Assembly (NCBI GenBank): GCA_947169385.1 | Contig: CAMVPR010000001.1 | Coordinates: 62,001 to 126,000 of the forward strand | From: an uncultured Lachnospiraceae bacterium | GTDB taxonomy: Bacteria > Bacillota > Clostridia > Lachnospirales > Lachnospiraceae | Length of the DNA stretch: 64,000 bases | Reading direction: 5' to 3' | Shown: positions 17,501-25,099 of the stretch, piece by piece | Position numbering within the stretch: position 1 is the first letter of the stretch | Layout: each line of letters starts with the position of its first letter | Made by a program: the position numbers and the translations under genes | The notes under the pieces: model-generated | Database searches by the model: none | Seen by the model: only the letters and a program-made list of their open reading frames with translations | Told to the model about the DNA's origin: nothing

Positions 17501-18952
17501 TCTGCCCTCTTCGGCAAATGCTACCGCGTTGCTGCATTCTAAATCACGCTTCGCCTTCATCAGAGCCTTCAAAGACACCTTAAGCTCATGCTCTTCATTG
17601 GCGGAAGCCATAGACTTCTCTCTTACACTCTTAAGTCGCTCATCTAAGAACTTCTTCTTAACGGAAGCGTAATCGCTAAGTCTGTCGACGCTGTCACCCT
17701 CACCGCCTTTGCCTTTGGCGATAACAGCGGCATTCTCTTCACGCTTCTTTCTGTACTTCGCATACTCTAGAAAATCGTTGATATTAGCGTGACGAATGTA
17801 CTTCTCCTTAGCTTCTAAGAGATCCTTTTTGACATTTTCGATGCGCTTTATAGCTTCCTCTTCTTCCTTAATCGCACGCGCAAGGGCGTACTCTTCAATC
17901 TGAACGCTCATGCAGGCAAGATTGCGCTCCTTGGCTACGCAGTCGTGCTCTATCGATTCAATCTCATTCTTCTTGCCCTTAAGATCGCGCTCCATAGCGT
18001 CAATCTGGTTCTCTAAGCTCCTGTACGCCGACAAAAGCTCAATCTTATATGATTCCTTCTCTTTAAACATTTCAGAGAGTGAAGATATACGTCCGTTCAA
18101 GACAGAAAGAACCTCCTTCTGCCTGTCATATGCCGATATCTCACTCTTCTTCATAGAGAGCTCCATCAACTTATCTCTAATCTCCAAAAGAGTCTTAGAC
18201 ATTGAATCCGTAACGTCCTCACCCTCGGTCTTGTCTCTAAACGACCTCTCAATAATCTCCTCGATCAAGAGATCCTCGACAACCTTCCTAGTCGTCTTAT
18301 AATTAGTCTCAAAATACGTTCTTACATGGCCCTCGGTCTTATTGATGCCCCTGATAATCTCCCACGCGCTCTCGTAAAGACCGTATTTGCTGATAAATCG
18401 CTGGTACTCGCCCTTTCTGTCAAATATATAAACCTTGAGATCCGGATTCTCCCTTGAAAGATCCTTAAGATACTCTCTCAACCCGTTGTAGGTGATTCTC
18501 TCTCCGTCCTTGTCTAACGGGAGGTTCACGATATCATTTGAATTATATGCACGATAGAAAATGCAATAGTTAAAATACTCTATAGATGCAGTATCTCTGC
18601 CACCACTCTCTCCCTCGTCAGAATCCTTGGCTTTTCTGGCGGTGAATCCGGTAAGCATATACCTGTAGTCCTCGACAATATCGCTCTCGTCAAGATTCCA
18701 CTCCACCAAAGAATGAATCGTCTTAGATCCACCCTCAGTCCTAAAAAGCTTCTCGATAGGCTGCTTCTCATCTAAGGTACAGTTAGGGATTAAGTTCTGC
18801 ATCATGAGAAGCATCAAAACGCTCTTACCACCACCATTTGCAAGATCATAGATAGTGTTGCTTCCATGAAAACGCATAACGAAATCGTCGTACATCTGCG
18901 TGCCAAAATTGTATTTAACATTATTAACCCTAATCCTGTTCATGTTAGGCAT
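14537..18952 (-). CDS. jetC: Wadjet/MukB-like SMC ATPase (JetC-type)
   Basis: This 1471-residue SMC-like ATPase has a P-loop ANGGGKS (38-44) after an N-terminal strand set, about 1250 residues of coiled coil broken by a central hinge-like region, then an ABC signature GSTGQSQGIYIQF (from 1344) and Walker B VIFIDNPF (1380-1387). SMC/JetC ATPases form DNA-loop-extruding condensins. In Wadjet, JetABC extrudes plasmid DNA for cleavage by JetD. Asn follows the Walker B Asp where SMC proteins usually carry the catalytic Glu. AGGAGG precedes ATG 18952. It lies 24 bases after jetB in one operon. No jetD follows. Confidence 0.82.
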   Translation of the reverse strand: MPNMNRIRVNNVKYNFGTQMYDDFVMRFHGSNTIYDLANGGGKSVLMLLMMQNLIPNCTLDEKQPIEKLFRTEGGSKTIHSLVEWNLDESDIVEDYRYMLTGFTARKAKDSDEGESGGRDTASIEYFNYCIFYRAYNSNDIVNLPLDKDGERITYNGLREYLKDLSRENPDLKVYIFDRKGEYQRFISKYGLYESAWEIIRGINKTEGHVRTYFETNYKTTRKVVEDLLIEEIIERSFRDKTEGEDVTDSMSKTLLEIRDKLMELSMKKSEISAYDRQKEVLSVLNGRISSLSEMFKEKESYKIELLSAYRSLENQIDAMERDLKGKKNEIESIEHDCVAKERNLACMSVQIEEYALARAIKEEEEAIKRIENVKKDLLEAKEKYIRHANINDFLEYAKYRKKREENAAVIAKGKGGEGDSVDRLSDYASVKKKFLDERLKSVREKSMASANEEHELKVSLKALMKAKRDLECSNAVAFAEEGRIKKNLDRLDKELNVERKKTSLLLLEDATKLLREYERKLNGAEKEYRKNEEQLKKIDQASYEINLKRREYEAILSHMKDSEGKADKLESLIEAGRARAEALVTAYGKELPNKDLNELYKHLLSKYKRAVLEWNEGVKSYDKLKRQIEAREEGRQVANLDLLAEIRDYITERHGIDAELGQDYILELDGDERAQVLGNWPYLAVSIVVDANDTDITSINDDRYLRDLASETLIPVIAKNALGEGAKTAKGMVFLSGREDIFLDVNANSDGLSELQARLSRLELSNSQLEDMCKVYEEDAYFVMEQIQLKGILDSVLADAPEEVVDYDAELSRLDEEEKALAEEEKKIHEVMEVVNEQGVSIKKEIAILEHIEELYKEFEAVGSEHQEALEQANVLKAQLDDVSARIDADNNRLKEVRELKKNYDEQIFEGEKLWNEQYAEYYKGKPVLDLGYNEEQLDVEFKAMRAVVEKRLANLEDKQALIDTFDRNMDKLMKGLKRRNADLDEFEKLYASGDLVMVSSSEIDRLEANVDKYVAKLDEVREAEDGVRLNRSRLEGVIEHGKKGLQSEGISYQRVDVTEEELSRIIDDEKKQLNELIKHKAELTDAFIQGQKLMSKKQDIYKDVKRLKSLYNLEMEDESKLIDMSEYKVDQLKACQEAFEQSIRKEQRAKVDLEDYKMKAAETLKELEAYELAEVVKRDINLPDSISGFDDLEISLNDMIGFISLEQERIEQGISDMELIKSNFESQCILRCQDVKTELKRLAKLSMITLDNEPVSMISLNIPYLDDDEVKESMSSYIDEIVKGVDRYDNPDDRIKFIRNGLSLKRMFSAVVTDMNAIKLMLYKRERIREQSRYLKYEEAVGSTGQSQGIYIQFLISIINYIANIHAVNSDNNTLKKVIFIDNPFGAAKDIYIWEPIFEMLKVNNVQLIVPARGTTPAITGRFDVNYVLEQKLVGDKQQTVVADYRSQIDKTEVEYKKVDYSQSSFEFI

Positions 18953-18976
18953 AAGGTCTACCTCCTAAATATGCTG

Positions 18977-19684
18977 TTACTCGTCTTTTAATAACTCGTA
19001 CAATCTTCCTCTGTTCTGCTCAAAATAGTTCTCGACAATCGCTCTCATCCTGTCTGTCGGGTAATATTGCTCACCTGCGGGAATCAACAATTTCTCTCCG
19101 ACCAAGAAATTAAGCACCGTCTTGACAAGTCCTGATCTTGAGCCTCGACCGGCTCTGAATCCGGTCTCATCGTCTGACTCGGTAAATGCTATCGGCATCT
19201 CATCCCAAAGAATCGCTATCGAGCGAATACTGTGCTCCTCTATCTCGTCAGTAACCAAAACGTCTAATTTGCTTAATGTTTTGGCAAATGCAGACGTCGT
19301 GAACTCTAACACCTCCGAAGGAGAAACGCACTCGACGAACTGGTAGCTTCCTGTATCCTTGTAAAACACAAGAATAATCTGATACATAATGTAATAGCAG
19401 AGGTACAATTCCTTGTTGTTTTTGAGGCCCATGGATTTCTTTAATTCTTCATTGGTGTAACCGAATGTCCTGTTGCCATCGCCTGCAGTCATATAAAGCG
19501 CCGAATTGTGCTCATAAAGGTTCAAGTTAAGTCTTTTAAGTATGTTCTGCAAACACTCATAAACCTCAGCATTATCAATATATTCCTGGTACAAGGTCTG
19601 GTTCGCTCCGCTTAAGCTCACTTCCTCGCCCATCATAAGCTTGGCGTATATATCCATCGCCTTATCAATATTCTTCTGTTCCAT
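18977..19684 (-). CDS. jetB: Wadjet JetB / MukE-like subunit (DUF6063-type)
   Basis: This 235-residue protein has no enzymatic motif. Its size, predicted helices with a winged-helix-like C-terminus (GSRSGLVKTVLNFLVGEKLLIPAGEQYYPTDRMRAIVENYF) and its place between a JetA-type and an SMC gene match the KITE/MukE-like subunit of Wadjet and Mks condensins. That subunit dimerises and bridges kleisin and SMC heads. AAGGA lies before ATG 19684. The role is assigned mainly from operon context and is consistent with the sequence. Confidence 0.75.
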   Translation of the reverse strand: MEQKNIDKAMDIYAKLMMGEEVSLSGANQTLYQEYIDNAEVYECLQNILKRLNLNLYEHNSALYMTAGDGNRTFGYTNEELKKSMGLKNNKELYLCYYIMYQIILVFYKDTGSYQFVECVSPSEVLEFTTSAFAKTLSKLDVLVTDEIEEHSIRSIAILWDEMPIAFTESDDETGFRAGRGSRSGLVKTVLNFLVGEKLLIPAGEQYYPTDRMRAIVENYFEQNRGRLYELLKDE

Positions 19685-19746
19685 GCCGTATCCTTTCTTA
19701 TCTATACAATGGGGATATGCCCTACTAAGTACTATATCAAGTAATA

Positions 19747-19831
19747 AGATCCTTCGTCACTACGTTCCTCAGGATGACACAACACCGCTAAAAGAGAATG
19801 GTGTCATTCTGAGCGCAGCGAAGAATCTTAT
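19747..19831. repeat. Pair of inverted REP-like repeats between jetA and jetB
   Basis: AAGATCCTTCGTC...CTCAGGATGACA at 19747-19779 and the opposite orientation TGTCATTCTGAGCGCAGCG...AAGAATCTTA ending at 19831. The second copy overlaps the jetA stop codon. The pair could fold into a long hairpin in the operon transcript. Confidence 0.8.
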
Positions 19832-21369
19832 ATATCCGTCCTTGAAAACGAGAGGTTATTGACCTTAAACCCTTTATGCGGCTCAATCTCTTCCTCAAGG
19901 CTCTTCACACTGAACTTAAGCTTCCCATATCTCTCCCTCTCCTCCTGCGTCAGAGTCGAGTAGATAATACCGTCCAAAAATGTGTCTTGCTTAGCAAGCA
20001 CTCCTTCAACAGAGTAGTCGCGTCTTCCGGCAAGATGCACAAGAAACGAATAGTAGTCAGCATTTGCCAAAATATCCTCGCCGAATCTAACTTCTAAGAT
20101 AGGGTTAAGCTCCGTAAGCGTTATATCATGCTTCTTCTTAATCTGCTCCATAAGCTCGACCATGAGAAGATGATAGTTGTCGCTAATCCTCTCCTCCTCT
20201 ATGTCATCAGGGCAAATGTAGTCGCTCACCTCAACCGCTTCTTCCTTCTTCTCACGAAGCGCCCCACTGTCCGGTCTGACACTCAAAAGCCTGTCTACAC
20301 TTGTAAAGTCAAATGTCTTCTTGATATTGATGTCAAACAGCGGATTAAGTATGTGGAGGAGCTTTCTAGCATCATCCGATTCCTCAATGACATCGAGTTG
20401 AGTCTCAAAGTCAAATACAGGTCTTAACCTCTTAAGCTTGGCACGCTTAATATAATCATCCGTAATCTTAGATAACTCGACCGTCTCTGCAATAAGCTTG
20501 GCATGACGCTCAATCGTCTTCTTCAGCTCATTCTCAAGCTCGTATATCTCCTTGAGTACGGTGTAGTATTTCTCTCTATCCTCGGCAGAATCCGCACTTC
20601 CTTCCGCTTTGTTAAGCGCCGTCTCGATGAGATCTCTGTTCTTCATAAAGAGGCGTTCTTCCTCGTCAAACCACTTGGCAACCGACTTAATGTACTTGTC
20701 ATAAGCTTCGGCGCCCTCATAAACATCGGACTCTAATACCTTAATAACCTCCTGCTTCTTTAGCGCCATGCGGCTAACCTCGCCGTTTATACGCCTTACG
20801 ACGTCGATTCCGCCCCTGAAGTTGTTGGCGTGTATCATTTTCTCGAGAAGAAGCTGCTCTATGCTTATCTTGGACTCGTCCTTAACTTCCTTGGTATCAA
20901 GGTAGAATTCCACGCCCTCTGCAGTGATTCTGTAGTATATTATTCCGCCCTCTATCTCACTCTCAATGAGCTTGATACGGCTTACTTTATGTGTCTTGGT
21001 CTTGGGATCATAGTGTTTGAAATAAAAAGGCTTACCATCATTCTTAAGCCTATCGAAAATGAAGGTTACAAGCTCGTCAAGTTCCTCTGTCGAAACCTTC
21101 AAAGCAAAATCTCTTATAAGAAGCTCACTTATAAAATTCCTATATGCGCCATAATCTACACGACGCTCGTTAAAGTTGTTCTCATCAATAAAAAAGCGAA
21201 GCGACGCAAGGGTTATGTACCCCATGTCGAGCTCGTTATACCTGCCATCCTTATATTTAGAAAAATCCATATCCTGCAACTTAAAAAAAGGATAATACTT
21301 CTTGAGATTATCCATTCTAAGTTCGTGATTATCAATAATGTCATTTAAGAGAATGTATTGCTCCGCCAT
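19828..21369 (-). CDS. jetA: Wadjet JetA-family protein (DUF5716; MukF/kleisin-like)
   Basis: This 513-residue protein matches the JetA/DUF5716 family as I know it from Lachnospiraceae: an N-terminal MAEQYILLNDIIDNHELRMDNLKKYYPFF segment, a wHTH-like region to about residue 180, a helical middle with coiled coil (YTVLKEIYELENELKKTIERHAKLIAETVELS) and a C-terminal wHTH-like part. JetA is the kleisin that closes the SMC ring. GGAAGG precedes ATG 21369. It is first in jetA-jetB-jetC, 109 bases after rsmA and separated from it by palindromes. The family is well supported; a defence role depends on a nuclease partner not seen here. Confidence 0.82.
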   Translation of the reverse strand: MAEQYILLNDIIDNHELRMDNLKKYYPFFKLQDMDFSKYKDGRYNELDMGYITLASLRFFIDENNFNERRVDYGAYRNFISELLIRDFALKVSTEELDELVTFIFDRLKNDGKPFYFKHYDPKTKTHKVSRIKLIESEIEGGIIYYRITAEGVEFYLDTKEVKDESKISIEQLLLEKMIHANNFRGGIDVVRRINGEVSRMALKKQEVIKVLESDVYEGAEAYDKYIKSVAKWFDEEERLFMKNRDLIETALNKAEGSADSAEDREKYYTVLKEIYELENELKKTIERHAKLIAETVELSKITDDYIKRAKLKRLRPVFDFETQLDVIEESDDARKLLHILNPLFDINIKKTFDFTSVDRLLSVRPDSGALREKKEEAVEVSDYICPDDIEEERISDNYHLLMVELMEQIKKKHDITLTELNPILEVRFGEDILANADYYSFLVHLAGRRDYSVEGVLAKQDTFLDGIIYSTLTQEERERYGKLKFSVKSLEEEIEPHKGFKVNNLSFSRTDI

Positions 21370-21399
21370 CTTAATCCTTCCCCGGATAATAAGTTCTCA

Positions 21400-21469
21400 A
21401 CGGGGACTGTCCCCATTGGGTATTTAGCAACAACTTCCCAGTGGGGACTGTCCCTACCGGGAAGTTATT
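21400..21469. repeat. Tandem GGGGACTGTCCC palindromes between rsmA and jetA
   Basis: One short palindrome CGGGGACTGTCCCC is followed by a long hairpin AACTTCCC...GGGAAGTT with GGGGAC/GTCCC inside. They belong to a dispersed family also found near 30441-30482 and 53718-53794. They may act as a terminator or processing site. Confidence 0.75.
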
Positions 21470-21478
21470 AATATAGTA

Positions 21479-22369
21479 TCACTTAACGCCTACATTTTCA
21501 AGGACGTTAGATAATTCGGCAAACTCATTTAAAGAGAGTTTCTCGCCCCTGATTGATGGCGAAATGCCAATCTCCTCTAATGCACGACTTACGTCTTCTT
21601 TAGAAAATGTTAACGCCCGGTCATTGGCAATTCCATTCTGAAGTGTCTTTCTACGCTGGTTAAACGACGCTCTGATAAGCTTAAACATGAGCTTTTCGTC
21701 ATTGACCTTTACAGGCTTCTCGCCATGAAGGGTCAGCTTTATAACCGCCGAACCGACATTAGGTCTAGGCATAAAACAATTAGGCGGAACATTGGCAGCA
21801 AGATAGGTGTCAGCATAATACTGAACCGCCAGAGAGAGTGCTCCGTACTCCTTGGTCCCAGGCTGTGCATCCATTCTGTCTGCAACCTCCTTTTGAACCA
21901 TAACGGTCACACTTGTTATCGGCGCCTCGTCCTCTAAAAGTGACATGATAATAGGTGTCGTTATATAGTATGGAAGATTAGCTACAACCTTAAAAGGCTT
22001 GCCGTCATTATACTCCATAGAAAGCCTGTTGATGTCAGTCTTAAGAATGTCCTTATTAATGACAGTAACATTGTCATAAGGACTTAAAGTAGCCTTCAAA
22101 ACCTCGACTGCGTCTCTGTCAATCTCAACAGCAACAACGCTCTTCGCACTCTCAGCAAGGTACTGCGTGAGCGTTCCAATACCGGGACCAATCTCAAGAA
22201 CAGTGTCTTCTTTAGTGATTTCCGCAGCGTCAACAATCTTGTTCAACACATGCGAATCAATAAGAAAATTCTGACCGAATTTCTTCTTGATATCAAAGTT
22301 AAAATTCTGTAAAAATGCTATGGTAATCTTAGGATTACCAAGTCTCTCCGACTCAGGTAATACGGGCAT
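21479..22369 (-). CDS. rsmA: 16S rRNA (adenine1518/1519-N6) dimethyltransferase
   Basis: This 296-residue protein dimethylates two adjacent adenosines near the 3' end of 16S rRNA during 30S assembly, using S-adenosylmethionine. Visible motifs are KKFGQNFLID, the SAM-binding VLEIGPGIGTLTQYLAE, VVAVEIDRDAV and the catalytic NLPYYITTPI. The C-terminal RASFNQRRKTLQNGI segment is typical. Length is normal for the family. AAAGGAGAG precedes ATG 22369. Its SAM supplier metK lies about 1.4 kb upstream on the same strand. Confidence 0.97.
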   Translation of the reverse strand: MPVLPESERLGNPKITIAFLQNFNFDIKKKFGQNFLIDSHVLNKIVDAAEITKEDTVLEIGPGIGTLTQYLAESAKSVVAVEIDRDAVEVLKATLSPYDNVTVINKDILKTDINRLSMEYNDGKPFKVVANLPYYITTPIIMSLLEDEAPITSVTVMVQKEVADRMDAQPGTKEYGALSLAVQYYADTYLAANVPPNCFMPRPNVGSAVIKLTLHGEKPVKVNDEKLMFKLIRASFNQRRKTLQNGIANDRALTFSKEDVSRALEEIGISPSIRGEKLSLNEFAELSNVLENVGVK

Positions 22370-22390
22370 AATTCTCTCCTTTGGCTTCTG

Positions 22391-22452
22391 TCATTCTGAG
22401 CGTAGCGAAGAATCTTCTTAAGATCCTTCTTCGCTTTGCTCCTCAGGATGAC
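22391..22452. repeat. Inverted pair of REP-like repeats
   Basis: TGTCATTCTGAGCGTAGCG...AAGAATCTT is followed by AAGATCCTTCTTCGC...CTCAGGATGACATAA. The second copy overlaps the stop codon of the upstream gene (22443). Confidence 0.8.
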
Positions 22453-23663
22453 ATAATATTCCTTACTTCTTCTATCAGCCTCTCACAAGCTGTTCTTCCG
22501 TCATCATCAAACACCTTGTCTCTTAAAGCTCTTCTTTCTTTCTTATATACATCCGACTCAAGACTGCTATTAATCGCCTCGAATAACTCATCCATATCCT
22601 TAGCTTTATATCCCGGTGTAACTTCATCGTAATCATAGTACATCTCTCTTGAGTCCGACAAATATTTATCAAGGTCATAGTCAAAGAACACAATCGGCTT
22701 ATTTAACCACAAATAATCAAAATAAACCGAAGAATAATCCGTTATCAAAAGGTCTGAATCTATCACGAATCGGCTTATGTCATCATCCGGCGGAATCACT
22801 AATATACGGTCGCTTGCAATTCCACTAAACGCCTCATTAAGCTTCGATTTCATGTGAAGCTTAAGCACCAAAATATAGTTATTGTCTTTCAAGAAACTGT
22901 TTAACTCGTCAACATCAACAACATCGAAGAAATCCTCTTCACTCGCCCTGAAAGTCGGCGCGTATAATAAGATCTTAGGGTTATCAAGTCTTGTTTTCAT
23001 TTGCCTAAGTTTTAGTTTCACCGCCTTCTCGGAAGGGGTTAATAAGCACTTAATTGCAGACGAGTTGATGCTGTCAACTCTTGGATAACCTGAAGTTAGC
23101 ACATGCTCGGTTTTAAACGCCGAAGCAAATGTTAACGCTAAGCTCTCAGATGTCGTAAGCACGTAATCTTCCGGCTTCTCGTCTGATATATTCCTTGGAT
23201 AATTCTTAATCTTCTCGATTATATTCTTAGGATGTCTAAATGAATCATGTATGTTGTCGTGCTGAATCTTCTTAAGCGGAATACCGTGCCACATATTGAT
23301 TTTAAGGGCACCTCCACTTAGCGGATAATTGATGTCCTTAGAATAGTTGTCGTAAAAATAAACTCCGCCCTTAAGCGCATAAAACACACCTTTTAACGAA
23401 CGATAGTAACATGCCGGAAAACCGCGGCTGTTAAGGAATTCAACAAGTTCCTTGTCGTGACTGATCCACATAGGGTAGATACCCAATTCCTTGCTGTTTT
23501 GGCATATGTAATTATAAAGATATCTTGGATTATCAGCAAAACGCCTTCCGAATGTACTGCCAAAAAGCCATACACTCTTGTCTCGAGGTATGGCTTTAGA
23601 TATAGCATAAATAGGCAAATTAAAGAGTTGTGCCCAGTATTTAATATTATTGATTAGGTTCAT
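22443..23663 (-). CDS. CDP-glycerol glycerophosphotransferase family protein (TagB/TagF-type)
   Basis: This 406-residue protein has the TagB/TagF catalytic domain: NMWHGIPLKKIQHDN, LTSGYPRVDSI, ILLYAPTFRASEEDFF, and LITDYSSVYFDYLWLNKPIVFFDYD. Such enzymes transfer glycerol phosphate from CDP-glycerol to teichoic acid or other surface polymers at the inner face of the membrane. It has a single catalytic domain with no long N-terminal extension, nearer TagB size than TagF. GGAG precedes ATG 23663. No other teichoic acid genes are adjacent, so the polymer is uncertain. Confidence 0.9.
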   Translation of the reverse strand: MNLINNIKYWAQLFNLPIYAISKAIPRDKSVWLFGSTFGRRFADNPRYLYNYICQNSKELGIYPMWISHDKELVEFLNSRGFPACYYRSLKGVFYALKGGVYFYDNYSKDINYPLSGGALKINMWHGIPLKKIQHDNIHDSFRHPKNIIEKIKNYPRNISDEKPEDYVLTTSESLALTFASAFKTEHVLTSGYPRVDSINSSAIKCLLTPSEKAVKLKLRQMKTRLDNPKILLYAPTFRASEEDFFDVVDVDELNSFLKDNNYILVLKLHMKSKLNEAFSGIASDRILVIPPDDDISRFVIDSDLLITDYSSVYFDYLWLNKPIVFFDYDLDKYLSDSREMYYDYDEVTPGYKAKDMDELFEAINSSLESDVYKKERRALRDKVFDDDGRTACERLIEEVRNIMSS

Positions 23664-23725
23664 GACACCAACTCCTAACTTTAATCCTCAGGATGACATA
23701 GTATACCAATCGCGAACGATATTGT

Positions 23726-23752
23726 GTCATTCTGAGCGTAGCGAAGAATCTT
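23726..23752. repeat. REP-like repeat abutting the metK stop
   Basis: TGTCATTCTGAGCGTAGCG...AAGAATCTTA. The last bases overlap the metK TAA. Confidence 0.75.
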
Positions 23753-24938
23753 ATAAATACTTCTTAAGACCCTCTACTTTATCAAGTCTCTCCCAAGGAA
23801 GATCAAGATCATTTCTACCAAAATGACCATAAGCTGCAGTCTGCTTATATATAGGTCTTCTAAGATCAAGCATCTTGATTATACCTGCAGGTCTAAAATC
23901 AAAGTTCTCTCTTAATATCTCAACTAACTTCTCATCACTTAACTTACCTGTTCCAAATGTATCAATCATGATTGAAGTAGGGTGTGCAACACCGATTGCG
24001 TATGAAAGCTGAATCTCACATTTGTCTGCAAGGCCCGCTGCAACAACATTCTTAGCAGCATAACGAGCTGCATAAGCTGCAGAGCGGTCAACCTTAGTGC
24101 AATCCTTACCTGAAAATGCTCCACCGCCGTGTCTTGCGTATCCACCGTATGTATCAACAATAATCTTACGTCCTGTAAGACCGCTGTCTCCGTTAGGTCC
24201 GCCGATTACAAATCTACCTGTAGGATTGATGAAGAACTTGGTCTTATCATCAACCATATCCTTAGGAATAATAGGATCAAACACGTATTTCTTAATATCC
24301 TCATGAATCTGCTCCTGAGAAATGTCAGCAGCGTGCTGAGTTGAGCAAACAACTGCCTCTAATCTCTTAGGATTGCCGTCTTCATCGTACTCAACAGATA
24401 CCTGAGTCTTACCGTCAGGTCTTAAGTATGGAAGAGTTCCGTCCTTTCTAACCTCAGAAAGCCTTCTTGAAAGCTTGTGTGCAAGACTGATTGGGTATGG
24501 CATGTACTCCTCTGTTTCATTTGTCGCATAACCAAACATCATACCCTGATCTCCGGCACCGATTGCTTCGATGTCCTCTTCTGACATGGTATTCTCCTTA
24601 GCCTCTAAAGCCTTGTCAACACCAAGAGCGATATCCTTAGATTGCTCATCAATCGCGGTAATAACACCACAAGTATCGCAGTCGAATCCCTTGTCTGAAC
24701 TGTCGTAGCCAATCTCTCTGATTGTGTCTCTTACTATCTTCTGAATATCAACATATCCTTCGGTTGAAATCTCACCCATAACAAGTACAAGACCTGTTGT
24801 GATTGAAGTCTCGCAAGCTACACGGCTGTTAGGATCTTGACGCATAAGCTCGTCTAAAACCGCGTCACTTATCTGATCGCATATCTTATCCGGATGTCCT
24901 TCCGTAACTGATTCTGAAGTAAATAATCTCTTCTCCAT
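23751..24938 (-). CDS. metK: S-adenosylmethionine synthase
   Basis: This 395-residue enzyme makes S-adenosylmethionine from methionine and ATP. It has the [17 protein letters not shown] motif at the N-terminus, [12 protein letters not shown], and the glycine-rich [23 protein letters not shown] loop. AGGAGG lies before ATG 24938. Length and motifs are canonical. The upstream region contains repeats but no SAM riboswitch that I could see. Confidence 0.98.
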   Translation of the reverse strand: MEKRLFTSESVTEGHPDKICDQISDAVLDELMRQDPNSRVACETSITTGLVLVMGEISTEGYVDIQKIVRDTIREIGYDSSDKGFDCDTCGVITAIDEQSKDIALGVDKALEAKENTMSEEDIEAIGAGDQGMMFGYATNETEEYMPYPISLAHKLSRRLSEVRKDGTLPYLRPDGKTQVSVEYDEDGNPKRLEAVVCSTQHAADISQEQIHEDIKKYVFDPIIPKDMVDDKTKFFINPTGRFVIGGPNGDSGLTGRKIIVDTYGGYARHGGGAFSGKDCTKVDRSAAYAARYAAKNVVAAGLADKCEIQLSYAIGVAHPTSIMIDTFGTGKLSDEKLVEILRENFDFRPAGIIKMLDLRRPIYKQTAAYGHFGRNDLDLPWERLDKVEGLKKYL

Positions 24939-24982
24939 TATATGTTCCTCCTGTATTTAAAAATAAATATAATTATCATGAA

Positions 24983-25036
24983 TTGACCTTCTTCGAAGGT
25001 CAAAGATCCTTCGTCGCTTTGCTCCTCAGGATGACA
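24983..25036. repeat. REP-like repeat upstream of metK
   Basis: A TTGACCTTC/GAAGGTCAA hairpin plus AGATCCTTCGTCGCTTTGCTC and AGGATGACA. Confidence 0.75.
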
Positions 25037-25046
25037 CATTGTATCC

Positions 25047-25096
25047 GTAGCGGAGCACATTGTGCTCCACATATGGCGAACTATGTTCGCCGCTAC
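25047..25096. repeat. Double-hairpin repeat (GTAGCGGAGCAC family)
   Basis: Two hairpins, GGAGCACATTGTGCTCC and GGCGAACTATGTTCGCC, are enclosed by outer GTAGCG/CGCTAC arms. Another copy lies at 26860-26909 and an inverted copy at 49854-49905. Confidence 0.8.
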
Positions 25097-25099
25097 AGA

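Noticed and set aside
14964-18302. Several long plus-strand frames opposite jetC
   Set aside because: They are antisense shadows of the coiled-coil gene, with no ribosome sites and low-complexity Ser/Leu-rich products.
24939-25099. SAM riboswitch upstream of metK
   Set aside because: The region holds a REP-like unit and a double-hairpin repeat; no SAM-I, SAM-II or S-box core was seen.
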